Below are positions 10,640-20,482 of a stretch of 64,000 nt of DNA, one piece after another (the first letter of the stretch is position 1; each line of letters starts with the position of its first letter). Source of the DNA: Mayfieldus sp963841445 (GTDB taxonomy: Bacteria > Actinomycetota > Thermoleophilia > Solirubrobacterales > 70-9); assembly GCA_963841445.1 (NCBI GenBank), contig CAWJCP010000002.1, positions 930,001 through 994,000 of the forward strand, in the 5' to 3' direction. The translations under genes were made by a program, and so were the position numbers. The notes below the pieces were generated by a model. That model made no database searches. It was not told the DNA's origin and saw only the letters and a program-made list of their open reading frames with translations.

Positions 10640-11892
10640 TGACCTATGTGACCCTGAGCGTGCATCGTCATGCGACCGCCGAGCGGGCCGGCAGCGGTGA
10701 TGCTGCCTTGTCGTCCAGCTCGAATCAGATGGGTCAGGGCGAGAAGCATCGGGGCGATCGCCCAGCGAACGTGAAGCGCTCGATTCGTCCAAAGTCGACG
10801 CCGCTGGAAGATCGGCAGCCCGTCGCTGCGGAGCATGCGCCGGCAGGCGAAGTCGAGAACCCGCCATGCATCTTCGGCAATTGCCGGATCGTCACGTGCG
10901 GCAATCGACAGGGTCTGGATCCCCTGGGCGACCGAGAGAGCGTCGATCGGGTAGACGCGGGTTGTCGAATACTCGGGGTCCCATCCGGGAGAAAAGGCCG
11001 CGCCGGTAAAAGTCCACACCGCGGCGCCATGCCTGCTCCGCATCGGTTTCCCCGATGCCGGAATCGATGCAGGCGCGAAGGGAGTCGAGGACGTAGCCGG
11101 TGTGGAAGTTGTCCACCCAAGCGAGGTCGGGCCGCTCGCCGTATGGCCATGACCCATCCGGGCGTTGGTGGGCGAGCGTGTATCGAAGCCCTGCGGCGGC
11201 CGAGGCTCGCCATCTCCTCGTCCCCGGTCGCCGCCGACGACTCGGGCGAGGACTGAGCAGGCGAGCAGGTTCGAGTTGTGGATCGGCGAGCGATCGCCCG
11301 GGTGGTAGCCGAAGTAGGCGCCTTCATCAGTTTCTGTTTGGCCGACCCGCCGGATGAAGAAGTCGGCAACCTGAACGGCTTCCTCGAGCAGCGACGAATC
11401 GCCAAGCCGATCGTGTGCATCGAGCAGGGCGTTGCCGGCGAAGGCCGTGGCGATCGTGTTCGGCTCGCCGCAGCGGTAGTAAACCACGCGGGACTGGAAA
11501 TCGAAGTGATAACCCCAGCAGGGTTCGGGGAAGCGAGGTCGAGCGCAGCCGTTCTAGCAGCCCAAGAGCGGAGACCAGCTCGTATCTCGCCTGCTCGCGC
11601 TCAAGAAATCCGTTCTTGGCATAGGCAGACGCGACGAAGGCGATGGTCGCAGCGCTCACCGAGGGCCCGATGCCCAGCAGTGGGCGGAGGTCAAACGGGC
11701 AGCGCTTGACTGTCTGAATCAGCAGCGCGCCTGCTCATTCGAGCTCGCTTTCAGAGGCGCGACGATCCGGCGGCGCGCGTTAAGCCCTTCGTAGGGGTCG
11801 CTGCCCCGCCAGCCTCGCTTAGATCCCCAACGTTCGAGGCCGCGCGCCAGATCGAACGCCTTCTCACGTCTCTCTTTCTCGCGTCCAGTCAC
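10640..11892 (-). CDS. Six-hairpin (alpha/alpha barrel) protein of the polysaccharide locus (frame-broken)
   Basis: About 410 residues once shifts are corrected. The main part reads NTIATAFAGNALLDAHDRLG, SLLEEAVQVADFFIRR, SPIHNSNLLACSVLARVV, AWVDNFHTGYVLDSLRACI, DAEQAWRRGVDFYRRGLF and YSTTRVYPIDALSVAQGIQT: a series of paired helices with conserved aromatic residues, typical of six-hairpin glycosidase or epimerase-like folds found in exopolysaccharide clusters. I do not see a defined catalytic motif and cannot name a reaction. The start is taken as the GTG at 11892 (VTGREKERREKAFDLARG). The C-terminal end near 10640 is approximate because the frame is unclear after LTHLIRAGR. Confidence 0.6.
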
Positions 11893-11942
11893 TTTTCTGA
11901 TGCCGTTGCCTTAGATCTGCTTCAAAAACGAAATCGACCGCT

Positions 11943-13032
11943 CTAAGCGGGAACGGCCCCGCGGTGGCGATTCTTCCTCTGCTCTGAGGGCCGTGATCCC
12001 TCGTGGGCGTCGACGACCGCCCCAACGAACTCGTCGACCAGGCGCCCGGCTCGCCGCCGCAGGTCGCTGGGCTGACGCGGCAAACTCTCGCGCCGAGCCA
12101 GGGGCACAAGTTGGTCAAGTGAATGAAGCCGACTCAGCTTTCCCTGCCGCTCCAAGCTGCGATCGACCGCAGGCGTCCTGCCCGCGAAGACGCTGAACGT
12201 GGGCACGCCGAGCAGGGCGGCCTCGCGGGTCATCGTGCCGCCGGCGCCGATCACCAGATCCGCCGCATACATCAGCGAGCGGGAATCGACCGCGTGCTCG
12301 GGCACGACGATGTTGGGAGAGCCCAGTGCCGCGATCTCATGCCGCTGGTCGGGGCGGCGCGCCAGGACGACGCAACGCGCCCCCCTGCCGGCCACGGCGG
12401 CCATCGCATCGAGGAAAAGCCGGTTCCCGGAGCGGTGGTAGAGGGCGCCGGAGGGCGGCGTCCGCGCGACCACGACTGGGGCGCGTCGATGTCCGCTCGA
12501 TGCCGATCCGCTCGAGCACCTTCGGATCGGGCTCGAAATCGCCCAGGTAGAGCTCCTCCTTGAAGCCCGTCGTAGAAGCGCGTCTTGCGGCGGTCGGCGC
12601 CCTGACGCCGACTCCGGTCCCGCGCAGCGCCGCCGGGAGCAGGACTCGGGAGGCGAGGCGGAACGCCAGGTGGTTGGCGGGCTGATGCTCGTAGTCCATC
12701 GCGGTGACCGCTGGTACGCCGATCGTCCGCGCGGCGACGATCTGCGCATAGGAGCCATGCGAGAGGGCGACGTCGGGCTTCGCCCGGCGGGCCCAGTCGC
12801 TGAAGCGCCCGAACCCTCGCCAGAATCGCCGCTGCCCTTCGCCACCCGACCGCCCGGGCTGGGGCCGCCGATCACCTCCGCGTCCGGCCAGCGCTGCGCG
12901 TGCAAGCTCGACCGTCTGTGCGTTGTCGCGCGCGGTGACGCAGACGCCGTGGCCCAGCTCCTCCAGCCGGCGGGCGATCGGCTCGAAGAGGAGCGGGTGC
13001 GGCGAGTTGGAGAGGTCGATCCAGACCTTCAT
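11943..13032 (-). CDS. DUF354 family protein (GT-B-like, frame-broken)
   Basis: Begins MKVWIDLSNSPHPLLFEPIA, the characteristic opening of DUF354 proteins, which resemble the MurG/UDP-GlcNAc 2-epimerase fold and occur in surface-glycan loci. Further blocks are ARRAKPDVALSHGSYAQIVA, VPAVTAMDYEHQPANHLAFR, RVLLPAALR, and, in another frame, NRLFLDAMAAVAGRGARCVV, NIVVPEHAVDSRSLMYAADL and VIGAGGTMTREAALLGVP, a phosphate-binding Gly-rich loop. Three frame changes (near 12905, 12850 and 12480) are needed to read through; corrected length is about 350 residues, as expected. Exact enzymatic role is unknown. Confidence 0.8.
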
Positions 13033-13060
13033 CGCCGCGGGTCGCGGCGCGAGGCCATCG

Positions 13061-14550
13061 CTAATTGACGCCCCGCCGGGTCAGCACGACGGGAATGGTG
13101 CGCAGGATCAGGCACACGTCGGTCCACAGCGACCAGTTGGTGACGTAGAGGTAGTCGAGCTTGACCATCTCCTCGAAGGGAATGCTGGTCCGTCCCAGTA
13201 CCTGCCAGAGCCCGGTCAGACCTGGGGTCAGATCGATTCGGCTCTCGCGCCAGCCCTCCAGCTGGCTGTGCTCGGGCTCGATCAGCGGCCGCGGGCCCAC
13301 GAGGCTCATCTCGCCTTTCAGCACGTTCCAGAGCTGCGGCAGCTCGTCGAGGCTCCAGTGACGCAGCCGGCGCCCGATGCGGGTGATGCGGGGATCGTCT
13401 TCGACGTGCAGCCAGCCGGGATCCTTGCTCTTCTCCAGCAGGGCTGCGCGCTGCTGCCTCCGCGTCGCGAACCATGGTGCGGAACTTCACGAGCTGAAAG
13501 CAACGGCCCTCGTAGCCGACCCGCCGCTGGCGAAAGAAGATCGGACCGCGCGAGTCGAGCTTGATCGCCAGCGCGATCAGCGCGAACAGCGGCGCGGTGA
13601 CCAGGAGCAAGAGCGCCGAGCCCGCAACGTCCATCGAGCGCTTCAGAAAGCGCGAGGAGCGCGGCAGCACCGGCGGGTTGACGCCGAGGATCGTGAGCCC
13701 CTCGACGTTGTCTACCTCCAGCGACGGTCCAAGCGCATCGAAGAGCTGCGGTACGACGCTCACCTTCACGCCGACTCGCCGGCGAGGTGCGCAGCAGTTC
13801 GAGCATCGCGCCTTCCCCGAACTCCTCGTGGGCGACGACGATGCGCTCGACGCGATGCTCTCTCATCGCCCGCTCCAGATCGAAGCTGTCGAGGTCGCCG
13901 AGCAGCGGCAGGTCGACCCCGGCGATTCGGGAGCCGGCCCCTGACACCAGCCCCACCGGCTCGACCCCGTACTCGCGATGGGCGCGGAGCTTCTGCGCCA
14001 GGACGCCGATCTGCGCGTCGTTTCCGAGCAGCACCACCCGCTCTCGACCGAGCACCCTCACCCCCAGCCGCCGCGCCACGGCGCGCAGCGCCGTCACCGT
14101 CGCGATTGCGATGACGCCGAACAGCGCCAGGACGGCAACATCGACGTTGGGCGGGGGAGCGAAGTGATAGAGGGCAAAGAGCAGCGCGCATCCGAGCAGC
14201 ACCGCATGGAAGGTCCAGGGCAGGTCGTCCAGCGAGGTCTGGTTGATCCGCTTCATATCGCGGTCATAGAGCCCGTAGGCCTTGAAGAGAACGACCCAGA
14301 CCGGCAGCGACGCGAGCCCCCACAGAAACTGACCCGGCTCATCGGCGACCCACAGCATCGAGACCTCCAGCGCCGCAACGATCCCGCCGAGGTCGGCGAT
14401 CGCAAGAAGCCTCCGCACCGTCGCGTCGCGGCGTCCGTAGCGGAAGGACACGACGCGGCCACGGCCGGAGCTGCGGCCGACCCAGCGTCGGTCGCGGACC
14501 GGCGGCGGAAGTCGCTCGACGGCTTCCTTCGCCGGCTCGATGATGCCCAC
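13061..14550 (-). CDS. Undecaprenyl-phosphate sugar-1-phosphate transferase (frame-broken)
   Basis: Initiating polyprenyl-phosphate glycosyl-1-phosphate transferase of the WbaP/WcaJ class, loading the first sugar-phosphate onto undecaprenyl phosphate. The N-terminal half has several membrane helices (for example VLLGCALLFALYHFA) and a CoA-binding-like domain (VVLLGNDAQIGVLAQKLRAH). The C-terminal catalytic half shows KRSMDVAGSALLLLVTAPLF, RRVGYEGRCFQLVKFRTM, DELPQLWNVLKGEMSLVGPR and TPGLTGLWQVLGRTSI, all hallmarks of the family. Shifts near 13770-13790 and near 13450 split it into two frames; joined length is about 495 residues. Its GTG shares one base with the TAG of the upstream oxidoreductase gene, implying coupling. 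Confidence 0.88.
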
Positions 14551-15663
14551 TAGAGCCGGTCTCCCGCCGCTTGCGACCCGAGCATCGATGCGCTGTGGCG
14601 CCTGAACGGCCTCCGGCCCGAGTCGATCGGGACCTCCTCGCCGCCGAGGCGAAGCGACTCGTCGGCGGCCTCGGTGACGCGCACCACGTCCTGGGCCAGC
14701 TCGACGCTGGCATCGGTCGCGGTCCCGAACCGGACCGCCTCCACGAAGTCCTCCATCTCGGCCGCGAGCGGCTCGTGGGTCTCGACCTTGGGCGAGAGGA
14801 TGTCGCCGGTGCGGTAGGAGAGGTGGTGCTCGCCGAAGGTCTCGGGGTCGCGGTAGACGACCCCGTGGTCGAAGACCCGGACCGGCTCGGCGGTGCCGTC
14901 GTCGTAGACGACCATCTTCTCGCTGCCGACGATCACGGTGCGTCGCAGCTTGCTCGGCGCCAGCCAGCTGAGCTCGACGTTGGCGACGATCCCCGAGGCG
15001 TAGGTGAGGGTCACGAAGGCGACGTCGGCGATCCCCGGCACGATCGAGTCCCGACCGACGGTGCGCACCGTCTGCGGCACCTCGCCCAGCCAGTAGAGCA
15101 GGATCGAGAAGTCGTGCGGGCCGAGGTCCCAGACCACGCTCACGTCGGGCTGGTGAAGCCCGAGGTTGACGCGGCTGGAGGAGACGAAGAAGACCTCGCC
15201 CAGCTCGCGCTCGTCGAGCAGCCGCTTGACGGCGCGCACCGGGGGGCTGTAGACGAAGGTGTGCCCGCAGGTCAGCGTCAGGCCCGCGTCCTGCGCGATC
15301 CTGGCCAGCTCGGCGGCCTTCTCGCTCGAGGGCGCCAGCGGCTTCTCGACGAAGGTGTGCTTGCCCGCCTCCAGGGCGCGATGGGCGAGATCGAAGTGGG
15401 TGAACACCGGCGTCGCCAGCAGCACCACATCGACGGCCGGGTCGTCGAAGACCTCGTCGACGTCGGTCGTGCAGCGGGCCGCCGGATAGCGCCGCCCGAT
15501 GCGATCCAGCCTCTCATCGTCGAGGTCGCAGATCCAGTCCGACCTCGACCTCCGGGAGCTCGACCAGCACCCGCAGCAGGTTCGGGCCCCAGTAGCCCAG
15601 GCCCACGACCGCGAACTGAAGCGGCCGGTCCCCGGCGCGGTGGCCGTTGCCGGAGCGAATCAC
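14550..15663 (-). CDS. Gfo/Idh/MocA-type sugar oxidoreductase (one frame break)
   Basis: NAD(P)-dependent oxidoreductase, probably acting on a nucleotide sugar together with the neighbouring aminotransferase, as in pathways to acetamido- or amino-sugars. The Rossmann motif FAVVGLGYWGPNLLRVLVEL is in the first 35 residues but in a different frame from the rest, which begins VVLLATPVFTHFDLAHRALE and contains the family EKP motif (HTFVEKPLAPS). The substrate domain has WDLGPHDFSILLYWLGE. The break lies near 15500-15530. The GTG at 15663 overlaps the TGA of the aminotransferase (GTGA). Length after correction is about 370 residues, typical. Confidence 0.87.
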
Positions 15664-16831
15664 GCCAGCTCCTCCATGACCGTGCCCACGGCCTCGCAGA
15701 CCCGTGGACACCTCCTCGGCGTTGAGCTCGGCGAACATCGGCAGCGAGACCTCCTCCTCGCTCCACTCCTCGGCAGCGCCGCAGCCGTCGCTCGGAACCC
15801 GGTAGCCGGCCAGCGCCGGCTGGCGATGCAGCGCCGGCACGTAGTGGATCCTCGCCTCGACGCCGTGGCGCTTGAGGCCCGCGATGACGGCATTGCGGTT
15901 CGGAACCCGGATCGGGAACAGGTAATACACGCATTCGCCGCGCGGGTCCTCCCAAAGCCTCGCCACCGGCTGCGGGAGCCCCGCCCGGTAGACGCCCGCC
16001 CAAGCCCGCCGCGCTGCGTTCTTCTCGTCGAGGCGCCGCAGCTTGACGCGCAGGAAAGCCGCCTGGAGGCCGTCGAGGCGCTCGTTGCGCCCGAGCTCGC
16101 TGTGCTCGCCCTTGCGCTTCTGCCCGAGGTTGCGCAGCCGCCGCACGCCCTCGGCGATCAGCGCGTCTCCCGTGCAGACGGCGCCGCCGTCGCCGAGCGC
16201 GCCGAGGTTCTTGCTCGGATAGAAGCTGAACGCGGCCACGTCGCCGAACGAGCCCGACCCGCTTCCCGTCGAAGCTCGCGCCGTGCGCCTGCGCGGCGTC
16301 CTCGACCAGCAGCAAGCCGTGACGCTCGGCGAACTCGCATACGTCGTCCATGTCGCAGGCCTGCCCGTAGAGATGCACGGCGATCAGCGCCGCGGTGCGC
16401 TCGCTGACCATCTCCGCCGCGGAGCTCGTGTCGAGCAGCCCGGTGTCGGCCCGCACGTCGCAGAGGACCGGCGTCGCGCCCGCGTGCACGACCGCCAGCG
16501 CCGAGGAGATGTAGGTGTGCGCGGGCACGATCACCTCGTCGCCGGCGCCCACTCCGGCCGCCCGCAGGGCCAGCGCCAAGGCGGCGGTCCCCGACGAGAC
16601 CCCGACGCAATGGCCGCTCCCGCAGTAGGCGGCGAACTCGTCCTCGAAGCGCTCGACCTCCTCGCCGAGGATGAAGGCGTTGCGGGTGACCACGCCGTCG
16701 AGCGCCGACCGCAGCTCGTCGGAGAGCTGATCGTGCTGGCGTCTTAAGTCGACGAACGGAACGTCCGGCGCCTCAACCGCCGGAGGCGCCTCGACCGGGG
16801 GCGCCAGCTTCAGCGAGCCGGCTCGCTCCAC
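15660..16831 (-). CDS. DegT/DnrJ/EryC1/StrS sugar aminotransferase (frame-broken)
   Basis: PLP-dependent aminotransferase making an amino-sugar nucleotide. Blocks in order: VPFVDLRRQHDQLSDELR, NAFILGEEVERFEDEFAAYC, GVSSGTAALALALRAAGVG, EVIVPAHTYISSALAV, LLLVEDAAQAHGASFDGKR, then in another frame FSFYPSKNLGALGDGGAVCT with the Schiff-base Lys, NERLDGLQAAFLRVKL and IHYVPALHRQPAL. One shift near 16240-16260 and another near 15700 (SLPMFAELNAEEV before VCEAVGTVMEELA). Corrected length near 390 residues. The ATG overlaps the end of the LuxR-type gene by 22 bases. Confidence 0.9.
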
Positions 16832-17049
16832 TGAACCGTCTTCGGATCGGCTGCCAGCTTCGCGAAAGCCGTCGAGAGGTGGTGCTTGACCCCGTCGCCC
16901 CCCAGAAAGACGCGCCGCGCGATCTCCTCGTCGGTTCGGCCCTGCGCGGCCAGCCTCAACACGCGTCTCTCCCGGTGCGATAGAGGTCCCCCTTTCTCAA
17001 GCTCATCTTCGCTCTTCAACGCCACGCCCGATCTACGCGTGGCCCGCAA
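16810..17049 (-). CDS. Small LuxR-type HTH DNA-binding protein
   Basis: A 79-residue protein that consists almost only of a GerE/LuxR-type helix-turn-helix: LSHRERRVLRLAAQGRTDEE, IARRVFLGGDGVKHHLSTAF. No receiver or ligand-binding domain is encoded before it, and the upstream gene is a sigma factor, not the missing N-terminus. It sits at the head of the exopolysaccharide genes on the same strand and overlaps the aminotransferase start, so a role in controlling that locus is a fair inference. It could also be the remnant of a larger regulator. Confidence 0.72.
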   Translation of the reverse strand: MRATRRSGVALKSEDELEKGGPLSHRERRVLRLAAQGRTDEEIARRVFLGGDGVKHHLSTAFAKLAADPKTVQWSEPAR

Positions 17050-17080
17050 TGCTTCTTACGCAGTTTTGGACCGGGCGGCC

Positions 17081-17744
17081 CTAGCTAGCCGTTTTTCCAC
17101 CCCCGGCCATCGCAACCGGGGCCGTGTGGCGACGCAAGAGCTCCGTCTTCAGCGCCCGGCGGGCGCGGTGGTGAAGGGTGTGGATCGCCCCCTCGCTCTT
17201 GCCCATGTCGCGAGCGATCTCCTTCGGCGAGAGCCCGATCACGTGGCGAAGGACGACGACACGGCGCTGGGTCGCGGGAAGCGAGCCCAGCGCATCCGAG
17301 ATCACGTCGCGCTGGTCGGCGGCCAGGTGATCGTCGGGCGCGCACTCGACGGCCATCGGGACCTCCTCGCAAGGAGATCGTGCGCTGGCTGCGGATGTGG
17401 TCGATCGCGCAGTTGCGCGCGATCCGCAGCAGCCAGGCGGTGAACGGGACCGAGCGCTCCTCGTAGCTCGAGATCCGCGTCAGCAGCTTCGTGAACACGT
17501 GCTGCGTCACGTCCTCCGCCTCGTGGTCGTCGTGAAGGATCGAGCGCACGTAGCTGAACACGTTGTCCGCGTAGCTCTCGTAGAGCTGGCACAGCGCCTC
17601 GCGGTCTCCCTCCTGCGCCCTTGCGATCACCCGTCGCAGCCGCCGCCGCTGCGCATCGCTCTTCTCTCCCAGTGAGCGGCGGATGACGAAGACCGGCAGA
17701 ACGCCGCCCTCGGCTCCGCTCCGACTCAGAAGCTGCTGATCCAT
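17081..17744 (-). CDS. ECF-type RNA polymerase sigma factor (one frame break)
   Basis: Sigma-70 family, ECF group. Region 2 reads ALCQLYESYADNVFSYVRSI, LHDDHEAEDVTQHVFTKLL and VPFTAWLLRIARNCAIDHIR; region 4, in another frame, reads LPATQRRVVVLRHVIGLSPK, EIARDMGKSEGAIHTLHHRA, a clear HTH. The shift is at about 17360-17375, in the variable linker between the two regions. I use the ATG at 17744 because GGAGG lies directly upstream; the ATG at 17774 has none. No anti-sigma gene is adjacent. The position upstream of the exopolysaccharide genes suggests regulation of that locus or its own stress regulon. Confidence 0.87.
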
Positions 17745-17967
17745 CGCCACCTCCGTCCCAACTGCCCCTTCCATGCGAGCAAGCTATGGAGAGTGAGTTT
17801 GGTGGCTGTTATGCCGCTGTTTAGGTGAAAGTTAGGTTGCAGCGTCCGAATTGTTTGTTTCGCGTTAGGCCCATCCTGCAGCGAGTTGACTCGCCTGCGA
17901 GAACCCGCCACAATCGTGCCCATTGGCTAGGGGCCGCGGACCAAGGGCCGCGGTGCAGTGGATTGGC

Positions 17968-19200
17968 ATGACCAGTGGCGCATGGGTAAGTCAGGAGGAG
18001 AAACCGCAGCCCGTTCCGGGCAGATCGCCCCATTCACGGCGACCGGCTCGAACGACGGCCGAGCAGCTCTTCGATCACTTCCCCTACGGGCTGTTCACGG
18101 CCGATGCCTCGGGTCGCGTGCTGAGTGTGAACCAAGCCTGTCGCGAAGCTCTCCCGCAGCTCACCGGCGGCCCGGCGTCAACGCCGATCAGATGCTGTGA
18201 CCTGATCTGCAGCCGACTGGTCGGTGACGACCAGCCTCGCTGCCTGACCGAGGACGCGATCGCATCCGGAGAAACGCAGCCCGAGATTCGCATCGACCTC
18301 GGCACCGATCAGGCGCCGGGGGCGCTCTGGGTGACCGTCTCGCCGATGGGCGACGACGGTCGGGTCGTGTTCCACTTGCGCCCCGGCGAAGCGGGGGACC
18401 GACGCCGCCGGTCCGAGGTCCAGCTCGGCGCCGCTCGGCTGCGGGTCTTTGCTCTCGGGCCGACCCGCGTGGAGACAAGCGTCGAGGGTTCGATCGGCGG
18501 CAGCTGGATCGAACAGCGACCCGGGCAGGTGCTGAAGTTCCTCATCTGCACGCGCGGGCGCATCGCCACCGCCGAGGAGATCGCGCATGCGCTGTGGCCG
18601 GAGGCCGGCGCCACGGCGCTGAACTCGGTCCGCTATTTCATCCACATCCTTCGGACGCGGCTGGAGCCTGCCCGGGAAGCGCGCGAGCGCTCGCGCTTCA
18701 TCGAGTCGCGCCGCGGCGGCTACAGCTTCGACCCGCGCTGCGTCTGGCTCGACGTGACCGACTTCGAGCAGCTGGTGGGCGGCGGCCTCGCCGTCCTCGT
18801 CGCCGGCGAGCGGACAGTCGCGCTGCAGAGGCTCGAGCGGGCGATCAACCTCTACCGCGACGATTTCCTCTCCGACGAGCCGTATGCGGAATGGGCGCTC
18901 GCGGAACGCGACCGGCTTCGCGAGCTGGCGGCTCGATGCTTGTCGGCTCTGGTCGAGCTGCGGCTCGGAGAAGGCGACCTCAACGCCGCCTCACGCCACG
19001 CCCGCCACCTCGCCGACATCGAGCCCTACGACAGCGACGCGCAGCGCCGTCACATCGAGCTCAGCCTGCGCCGCGGACGACGCAGCGAAGCGATGCGCCG
19101 CTATGACATGTTTCGCAGGCGGCTGCAGCGCGACTTCAACGAGGAGCCTGACTTTCAGCTCATCGACTTGCTGGCCCCGGGCAGCCCAAGCGCTAGCTGA
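17968..19200 (+). CDS. PAS-BTAD transcriptional regulator
   Basis: About 410 residues. A PAS-like sensory domain comes first (LFDHFPYGLFTADASGRVLS, continuing to VVFHLRPGEAG), then a winged-helix domain (QVLKFLICTRGRIATAEEIA, HALWPEAG, SVRYFIHILRTRLEP) and a bacterial transcriptional activation domain made of TPR-like helices (VALQRLERAINLYRDDFLSD through FRRRLQRDFNEEPDF). This is the SARP/BTAD layout of actinobacterial activators but with a sensor at the front instead of a C-terminal ATPase. The ATG at 17968 is preferred over a TTG at 17923, which lacks a ribosome site. It is transcribed away from the sigma factor and towards two glycosyltransferases. Confidence 0.85.
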   Translation: MTSGAWVSQEEKPQPVPGRSPHSRRPARTTAEQLFDHFPYGLFTADASGRVLSVNQACREALPQLTGGPASTPIRCCDLICSRLVGDDQPRCLTEDAIASGETQPEIRIDLGTDQAPGALWVTVSPMGDDGRVVFHLRPGEAGDRRRRSEVQLGAARLRVFALGPTRVETSVEGSIGGSWIEQRPGQVLKFLICTRGRIATAEEIAHALWPEAGATALNSVRYFIHILRTRLEPAREARERSRFIESRRGGYSFDPRCVWLDVTDFEQLVGGGLAVLVAGERTVALQRLERAINLYRDDFLSDEPYAEWALAERDRLRELAARCLSALVELRLGEGDLNAASRHARHLADIEPYDSDAQRRHIELSLRRGRRSEAMRRYDMFRRRLQRDFNEEPDFQLIDLLAPGSPSAS

Positions 19201-19239
19201 CGCCGATCACAGACGTTTCTCCGGCAGAGATCTGCCGAG

Positions 19240-20482
19240 ATGAGCCGAAACCTCCTATTCGTCACCACCAACGTTCCACTTGACGATCGTTCCGGCGGGC
19301 AGATCGCGACGTGGCGATTGCTCGAGAGCTACGCCCACTTGGGCGAGGTCGACGTTCTTGCCCTCGTTCCGCCGAAGAGCAGGCCGCCCACCCAACTCAA
19401 CGAGCTCGCCCGACGGGTTGCATTCGTCCCGATCCCCCACTTCCACCATGCAACAAGCCGGGCGCGATCAGTAGGCGTATTTCTTCGCTCCTTTCTCGCC
19501 CGGAAGCCATTTCGAATCGCAAAGTTCGAAAGCCGTGACGCCGGCAGAACCCTTGGGGAGTGGAGCGAGATTCGACTGATTATGCGATTGCTCACTTCGA
19601 TTCATTGTCCGTCGCCCCGTATAGGCGAGCGATTCCGCAAGCGCCGGCGATCCTCGCCGACCACAACGTGGAGGGACAGCGGGCCGCGACCCTCGCGGGG
19701 CAGCAGCGCAATCCGATCGCGAAAATGCTGCTTGACATCGACGCTCGACGCACCTTTGAGGAGGAAGCTTCATTGCTGGGGGACTTCGAACACGCTCTGG
19801 TTCTCAGCGATCACGACCGAGAAGCGCTGCTCAGTTCCGACCCGAGCTGGCGGAGACACTCTCGGTCTGGCCGGTGCCCGTGAGAGCCAAGCCATTGATC
19901 GAGCCTGACGAAGGCCATCCGTTCACGGTCCTGATCCTCGGGTCGCTCGGCTCGATCGGTCGCGCACACGGGTTGCGATGGTTCCTTGACAACGTCTGGC
20001 CACGAGTCCGCAGTCAAGTCAAGGAGGCCCGACTCGAGGTGGTCGGCTCAGACCCCCCAGGCGACATCCGCTCGCGGCATGGTCAGGACGGAATCTCGGT
20101 ACATGGCTTTGTCGAAGACCTGGAGCCGATCCTTGCCCGCACCGACGTCTGCGCCATGCCGCTCTTCATCGGGGCCGGGATTCGGATCAAAGTGCTGGAG
20201 CTGGCGAGCCGAGGAGTTCCATGCGTGGGGACCCCTTTGGCGCTTCAGGGCCTTGAATGGCTTGGCTCGAGCCGGCCGCTCGTTGGTTCGGCGGAATGGG
20301 TCGATGCGCTCGTGTCGGCCGCGGGAAACCTCGAGGCGCTTCGGACGCAGGCCCGGCGAGATGCGGTCATGCTGACGGAACGCAACAGCGCTGAAGCGGC
20401 AATCTCGCATCTCGCCAACGTCATCGCGGCCTTGGAGATTCGAAAGGACAGCAAATCGCCTCGCGTTGATAGCGCAGCGTGA
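19240..20482 (+). CDS. GT4-type glycosyltransferase (two frame breaks)
   Basis: Starts MSRNLLFVTTNVPLDDRSGG, with the same opening strand and Gly-rich loop as the GT4 at 1319-2534. The middle, in a second frame from about 19560, reads ILADHNVEGQRAATLAGQQR and EHALVLSDHDREALL; the last part, in a third frame from about 19870, reads TVLILGSLGSIGRAHGLRWF, EARLEVVGSDPPGD, VHGFVEDLEPILARTDVCAM and PLFIGAGIRIKVLELASRG, the donor-site motif. Corrected length about 413 residues. The stop overlaps the GTG of the next glycosyltransferase (GTGA). Confidence 0.82.

Noticed and set aside
14571..15725. Long plus-strand open frames opposite the glycan genes, and similar ones opposite TrpB2, PEPCK and the GGDEF-EAL gene
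   Set aside because: Mirror frames of strongly biased codons; composition dominated by Arg, Pro, Asp and Val, no recognisable fold.
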